In this document: in pieces, positions 26,816-30,998 of the stretch | Position numbering within the stretch: position 1 is the first letter of the stretch | Layout of the letters: each line of letters begins with the position of its first letter | Source: Hyphochytrium catenoides | Taxonomy: Eukaryota > Sar > Hyphochytriomycetes > Hyphochytriales > Hyphochytriaceae | Reading direction: 5' to 3' | DNA: 30,998 nucleotides | Assembly: GCA_900088475.1 (NCBI GenBank) | Contig: FLMG01003988.1 | Coordinates: forward strand, 1 to 30,998 | The notes under the pieces: model-generated | Seen by the model: the letters and a program-made list of their open reading frames with translations, nothing else | The model's database searches: none | Told to the model about the DNA's origin: nothing | Position numbers and translations under genes: made by a program

Positions 26816-28684
26816 TTATGGCTCAGAAAGAATTGACTTGTCTTTTAGAAAGAACGCCGCAGAGCGCGGCGGGATGTAAAGCATAGTGCTTCCCGAAGAA
26901 AGTGTCATCCTCTTAGGACTGTCGGGATGGAACTCATCCAGCACGTTAATATACGTCCCTGGCTCTAATGTGCCGATAGAGCTCAGGTTGATCGTCAAGG
27001 TCGAGCCAGACTTGTTGATAATGCCTAATGCGTAGTTGCCTCTGGTCCATACAAGATGGTTATCCCAGTTCATCTCATTTGTCCAATGCCAATAGATGCT
27101 AGAACCCAACGTAACCTGACGGAACTTGATCATCTGCGGGATCAAAGGCCTAGAGAGGGGGCGACCATTGAACTCCATCCTACGGTGGAAGTTCTCATAC
27201 TGATTCAGGAAGATCTCCGCGTCCTTGTCCGCGCCCCGGTCGGAATAAACATACGGCAGTCCGCCCCTCTTGCCAAAGATAAAGGCAAACGCTAACATCT
27301 CATCAACCTCATCCGGGTACTTGAGGTACAGAAAGGCATCATTTGTGGGGATGTCATGGTTCATAATGAAAGTGAGAGACCGCTCGGCGTCCAGCGCTGC
27401 CTTAGGGTCGCGAGCAAACATTCCGTAGGGCATAACGTCGACAACCTTTCGGAGGCTGCCACCAATTTTGAAGGCCTGACGGAGCTCAGTCGTCAGCGGA
27501 AAGTCGTAGAATAAGACGCGCTTGTCAGCAGTGGCAAGAGAAGGACCGAGCGATGTGTCATAGTTATTCTTGTCACCAATTACTTCCGCTAGGAGCACCA
27601 TATCGTCTTCTATGATGGGGCCAAGAGGTCCCTCGGCAGAGTCTGTCACAGGAGCAAAGAGAGACTCAAAGTACTCTGGATTAACATGCTTGTACGCGTC
27701 GAAGCGGAATCCCTTGACGCCATAGCTCTTCAGCCTGAGAAGATACGCTCGCTGTTCCCGCAACACCACTGGGTTAGGTGGCAGGCGTCGCCCTCCAGCA
27801 TTGCCTGCGTCAATCCCTACATTCAGATCAAGCAATCCCTGAGGCACACGGAAGTCGTTGAGCCGCCAGTAGCGCGATTGGAATGGGATGTCATAGTTCT
27901 CCACGTTTTTCGTCTCGTACCAGGGAGAGGTCACGTTGTAGATGATGGCTGGGTTGCTGCACTGAGAGCCAGAGCAGGTGGATTTGTAGACGTTCTTGCC
28001 CGAGAAGAGAGGTCCAGTAACCGGAGAAGTTACCCAGGATTGGCTCTTTACGTCCCACGTGCGGTAGGTGTACCTCTTGGCTGCGTAGTTCTCATAGATT
28101 GCTGAGGGAGGAATGGTGATCATGTCCTTGTCTTTATAGTCCCGGTCAACGTCTGGATAGTGCAGCATATGGTTGAGGACAATGTCGATGATAATCCTGA
28201 CTCCCGCTTTCTCGGCAGCGGCCATCATCTCTTCAAAATCCTGCTGGCTTCCCAGCGGCCCGTCGATAACGCGATAATCTAGCGGCTGGTAGCGCTTGTA
28301 CCAGGAGCGAGGAGTGTCCCCGTTGACACTGGCCACATCGCTCTCCAGGGACAAAGTAGGCGGTGATACATGGAGGTGCGTGTACCCTAGGCTCAGCAAG
28401 GAAACCTTTTGCATCTCCGCCGTGATATCCTTGAATCGCCAGTTGAACAACTGAAGGACGGTGTAGGGCAGCTCCCCAGGAATAGCAGCGCGTGCAATCT
28501 TCCGCTTGCATGGTCCATCAACAACTTGGTGGTCAAACTCCGTTGATCTTCGAAGATAGGTGTCTTCTCTGTACTGGTCTGATGCCACACAAGAGTCCGC
28601 GTGGTAGATAGAAAAGGAACAGAGCGCAATCAACAGCGCCTGCAGGAGCAAGACTCCTCTACCCGGCACATGGTAGAGCTTCAT
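26816..28684 (-). CDS. Secreted alpha-amylase, glycoside hydrolase family 13
   Basis: Single uninterrupted frame of 622 codons. A signal peptide is clear: basic start, hydrophobic core VLLLQALLIALCSFSIYHA, likely cleavage near residue 30. The GH13 barrel has its four conserved regions in order: DIVLNH at about 167-172 (region I), GFRFDAYKH at 325-333 with nucleophile Asp329 (II), LLAEV with acid/base Glu367 (III), and MNHDIP with Asp444 (IV). A C-terminal beta domain follows (about 535-616). Potential N-glycosylation sites are at Asn250, Asn557 and Asn566. The expected reaction is endo-hydrolysis of alpha-1,4-glucans outside the cell or in a vacuole. Region IV reads NHDIP instead of the more usual NHDN, and I cannot place the GH13 subfamily. 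It is the only intronless gene in the window. The first ATG lies directly before the signal peptide. Confidence 0.94.
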   Translation of the reverse strand: MKLYHVPGRGVLLLQALLIALCSFSIYHADSCVASDQYREDTYLRRSTEFDHQVVDGPCKRKIARAAIPGELPYTVLQLFNWRFKDITAEMQKVSLLSLGYTHLHVSPPTLSLESDVASVNGDTPRSWYKRYQPLDYRVIDGPLGSQQDFEEMMAAAEKAGVRIIIDIVLNHMLHYPDVDRDYKDKDMITIPPSAIYENYAAKRYTYRTWDVKSQSWVTSPVTGPLFSGKNVYKSTCSGSQCSNPAIIYNVTSPWYETKNVENYDIPFQSRYWRLNDFRVPQGLLDLNVGIDAGNAGGRRLPPNPVVLREQRAYLLRLKSYGVKGFRFDAYKHVNPEYFESLFAPVTDSAEGPLGPIIEDDMVLLAEVIGDKNNYDTSLGPSLATADKRVLFYDFPLTTELRQAFKIGGSLRKVVDVMPYGMFARDPKAALDAERSLTFIMNHDIPTNDAFLYLKYPDEVDEMLAFAFIFGKRGGLPYVYSDRGADKDAEIFLNQYENFHRRMEFNGRPLSRPLIPQMIKFRQVTLGSSIYWHWTNEMNWDNHLVWTRGNYALGIINKSGSTLTINLSSIGTLEPGTYINVLDEFHPDSPKRMTLSSGSTMLYIPPRSAAFFLKDKSILSEP

Positions 28685-29365
28685 CCTTTGGCTTACAAGG
28701 CCGCCACAAGCCTCTTTATGAACGACCTAGTCCCCTGTGGCTGCGCCTGACAGGTTGACTCAACGTTTGGTAGGCCACGCAACCGATGATATGAGCAGAG
28801 TTGTGCAACTGACGACCGCATCGGGCAGCGGGCATCAGCATGAAGACTGTGGGCGGGAGATAGGCGGCCATGTCTCACGGATGGCTGTCACCCTGGCTTC
28901 CCAAGAGATGAACCCCCATTCTTTCTCATCAAAGATAACAGGGAAGCTGCTCCTCCTGCGGCCTTGTGATGATCCAACTCTTACAAGGGTAAAGATCAGC
29001 CCTAGCTCCTAATGATATGACCCAAGTACACGCCTACGACTGGTCTCACGCCGCTGGCAGGAAGAGAAGAGAGCTTGAGAGAACGACCGTGGCGTTCCCA
29101 TAGTTCTATGTGCCCGGCCTACTAGCGAAGGGATCCTGGCCATAGAAGTGAGTTGATGGTGGCTTCTTAGTCAGAAAGTTGAAGGCGGCGGGTAAAGTGA
29201 TAGCAAAAGATAGTCTTCTATGCTCAGGGAGATAAATGATAATGAATAAGAAGTAAGTTCAAAGAGCAGGGTTCTGATCTGTGCTCGCTGTTGCTCTTGA
29301 AGATGACTCTGCCGACTCCAAAGAACGTGGAGAGTTGAAGAGCCAGAAAGAAAACGAGCATGTAC

Positions 29366-29366
29366 G

Positions 29367-29414
<48 letters not shown>

Positions 29415-29516
29415 TAAGAGAGAGAGACAGAGAGAACGAGAGAGAGAGAAAGAGAAAGAGAGAGAGAAAGGAGTTTGAGAGGGTGAGAGAGGAGAGGAGA
29501 AAAAAAGAAAGAAGAA
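29366..29516 (+). repeat. Polypurine GA microsatellite tract
   Basis: About 150 bases almost wholly of G and A, including a perfect run of GA units around 29372-29401, broken by a few pyrimidines. Reading frames through it encode only Arg/Glu or Ser/Leu repeats and are not genes. Confidence 0.95.
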
Positions 29517-30837
29517 ACAAGGTAAGACAGCGGCCGGATAACATGAGAGACGGGCTTTATTATTCATCAAAGTTCTCTGGGGCTGCCTCGAGGACAAAAT
29601 AAGACCGTGAAGAGTGAGAGAGACGGACGTCGGGGCCTGCCCAGTCTTGAGATTGTCTAGACGCGCGCTCGACCGAATAAAGTGATAGAAGAACGACCGG
29701 TAGAACTACTGGCCCGTGACCATCGCCCATAAAAAGAGAGCTACTGCTGAGAAGAACGGTAGATCTATAGGCCAAAGAGCGGTGTCGTCCGGCCCATTGC
29801 CGACCGATGACTGAGAAGCATCAGGACCTCAGAGCTCATGGTACGCCGCTCTTGGACGTGCCTCTGTCTAGCACATATGGCCGCTAATACTGATCGAGGT
29901 CTAAACTTCAAGATCTGGGGATAGAAGAGGACATGACTTGTCCTAGGAGTACCGTGCTGCTGCCGCCCTACGAGACACCATCGTCTTGTTTGCATTCAGC
30001 GCTAGGCATTTCCTCTCGGTCACTAACAGGACGGCGAGATATGTCCAAGACTGTCCATCAGTCCATCAGCATCAGCCAAGGCAAGCACGTGAAGGCGAGC
30101 AACAGCAGCAAGGCAAGATCTTGATGTGAGTCACTCCGCCCGCTGTCTCGCGTCTTCTTCCTTGTCTTCTTCACCGACTGCTTCTAGGGCGCCCCCGTTC
30201 TGCGGTCTTAGACTTTATCCTCCTGTTTCTGGCTGCATCATCCGCCCGGGGCAGCTGCTGCTGAAGGCCATGTTATCTGCGCGGCACCAGCATCCACTGC
30301 GTCCACTTTATCTGAGCGGAAGGACAGGTACAACGACGCAGCGAGAAGATGATGGTCTAGTGATGAGCGTGGTGGACGGTCAGAGAGGGCGAAACGATTG
30401 AGGAGATGAAGGATACGGCTTCTCTGTCTTCTTATGCGGCCTTGTACCGACTGCTGAAGCTGCTCAGCTGATGACAGAACGTTGTCAACATTATCATCCT
30501 TTGTGATAGAAGACAAGAATAGGAGACAGCAGTAGGTCTACTTTATATGAACACAGCTAATAATGACGCCAAACGCGACAGATAGAGCTCATCAGTCCAT
30601 CCACAGACAGCCGCCGCCCTTCCGTCAGCACCAGCGATGAGACGTTATGGGTCCTCTTGGCCAGGCTGTATCCAAACTCTGCATCAGCCATTCTAGACGG
30701 AATCAGTCGAGCTGCAGAGGTAGGGCTTCGGCAAGGGATAAGGGGCAGCCATAGGACCGGTGGACCTCTTCCGCCGCCAGATAGACTTTCTAGCTCCAGT
30801 CGCCCTAGGATACGTAGCTAGCGAGCGCTCTGTATGT

Positions 30838-30964
30838 GTGCGTCTCTCTCTCTTTCTTTGCGTCTCTCTCTCTCTTCTTTTTTGGTCTGTCACTCTCTCT
30901 GTCTGGTGCATCTCTCTCCCACTCTCGCTTGCTCCTCTCTCCTTCATAAACCGCTGCCCTATCT

Positions 30965-30998
<34 letters not shown>
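30838..30998 (+). repeat. Polypyrimidine CT tract running to the window end
   Basis: Pyrimidine-rich sequence made of several (TC)n blocks with short interruptions, ending in 14 perfect TC units at 30971-30998, where the window stops. It has the opposite strand polarity to the GA tract 1.3 kb to the left. Confidence 0.95.

Larger units (their letters stand above)
28685..30998. other. Region without a recognised gene, microsatellite-rich
   Basis: About 2.3 kb upstream of the amylase. The amylase promoter should lie at its left end; CATAAAGAGG on the minus strand at 28720-28711 is TATA-like but only about 30 bases before the ATG. Long GA (29366-29516) and CT (30838-30998) tracts dominate the right half. 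The reading frames here are short or made of repeat-encoded Arg/Glu or Ser/Leu runs. Confidence 0.5.

Noticed and set aside
29224-29602. Ser/Leu- and Arg/Glu-rich frames through the GA tract
   Set aside because: They are translations of a dinucleotide repeat, open only because GA and TC repeats contain no stop codons.
30408-30416. GTATCCTTC on the minus strand
   Set aside because: No gene or exon boundary is recognisable nearby.

Overview
This is a piece of a eukaryotic nuclear genome. Seven recognisable or near-recognisable protein genes lie on both strands; six are split by GT...AG introns and one is uninterrupted. I rebuilt the gene models by hand from splice sites, reading phase and remembered family sequences. 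All spliced totals divide by three. The species cannot be named from the sequence. The BiP ends in HDEL. A core protein of the minor (U12-type) spliceosome is encoded. A MAK/ICK-type kinase suggests a flagellated stage or ancestry. Together these point to an intron-rich unicellular eukaryote or early-branching multicellular lineage, such as an amoebozoan, holozoan protist, stramenopile, rhizarian or early-diverging fungus. They argue against yeasts and other lineages that have lost the minor spliceosome.

Layout, left to right: 1-1568, no recognised gene, with one unexplained 208-codon minus-strand ORF. 1569-3625 (+), ER chaperone BiP, two exons. 3946-10504 (-), DNA topoisomerase III, 23 exons, 1078 aa, with a long cysteine-rich tail. 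11292-13364 (+), U11/U12-65K protein (RNPC3), eight exons. 13365-15564, a gap without a recognised gene. 15565-15901 (+), mitochondrial chaperone TIM10, two exons. 16151-17700 (-), a WD40-like protein I cannot name. 18314-22591 (+), bacterial-type, probably mitochondrial leucyl-tRNA synthetase, ten exons. 23035-25118 (-), MAK/ICK-type kinase, five exons. 26816-28684 (-), secreted GH13 alpha-amylase, intronless. 28685-30998, no recognised gene, with long GA and CT microsatellites; the window ends inside a CT run.

The neighbours are housekeeping or organellar genes with no shared pathway, as expected for ordinary eukaryotic gene order. Convergent pairs (BiP/TOP3, TIM10/WD40, LeuRS/kinase) and divergent pairs (TOP3/RNPC3, WD40/LeuRS) are separated by 0.25-0.8 kb.

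Two things deserve most attention. First, the RNPC3 gene contains a perfect U12-type 5' splice-site motif at an exon-intron boundary, with a U12-like branch motif 12 bases before an AG; this suggests that the minor-spliceosome gene may depend on, or be tuned by, its own machinery. Second, the topoisomerase III joins a TOP3A-like catalytic core and TOP3A-like C-terminal fingers (GRF and CCHC) to an extra cysteine array that resembles the tail of TOP3B.
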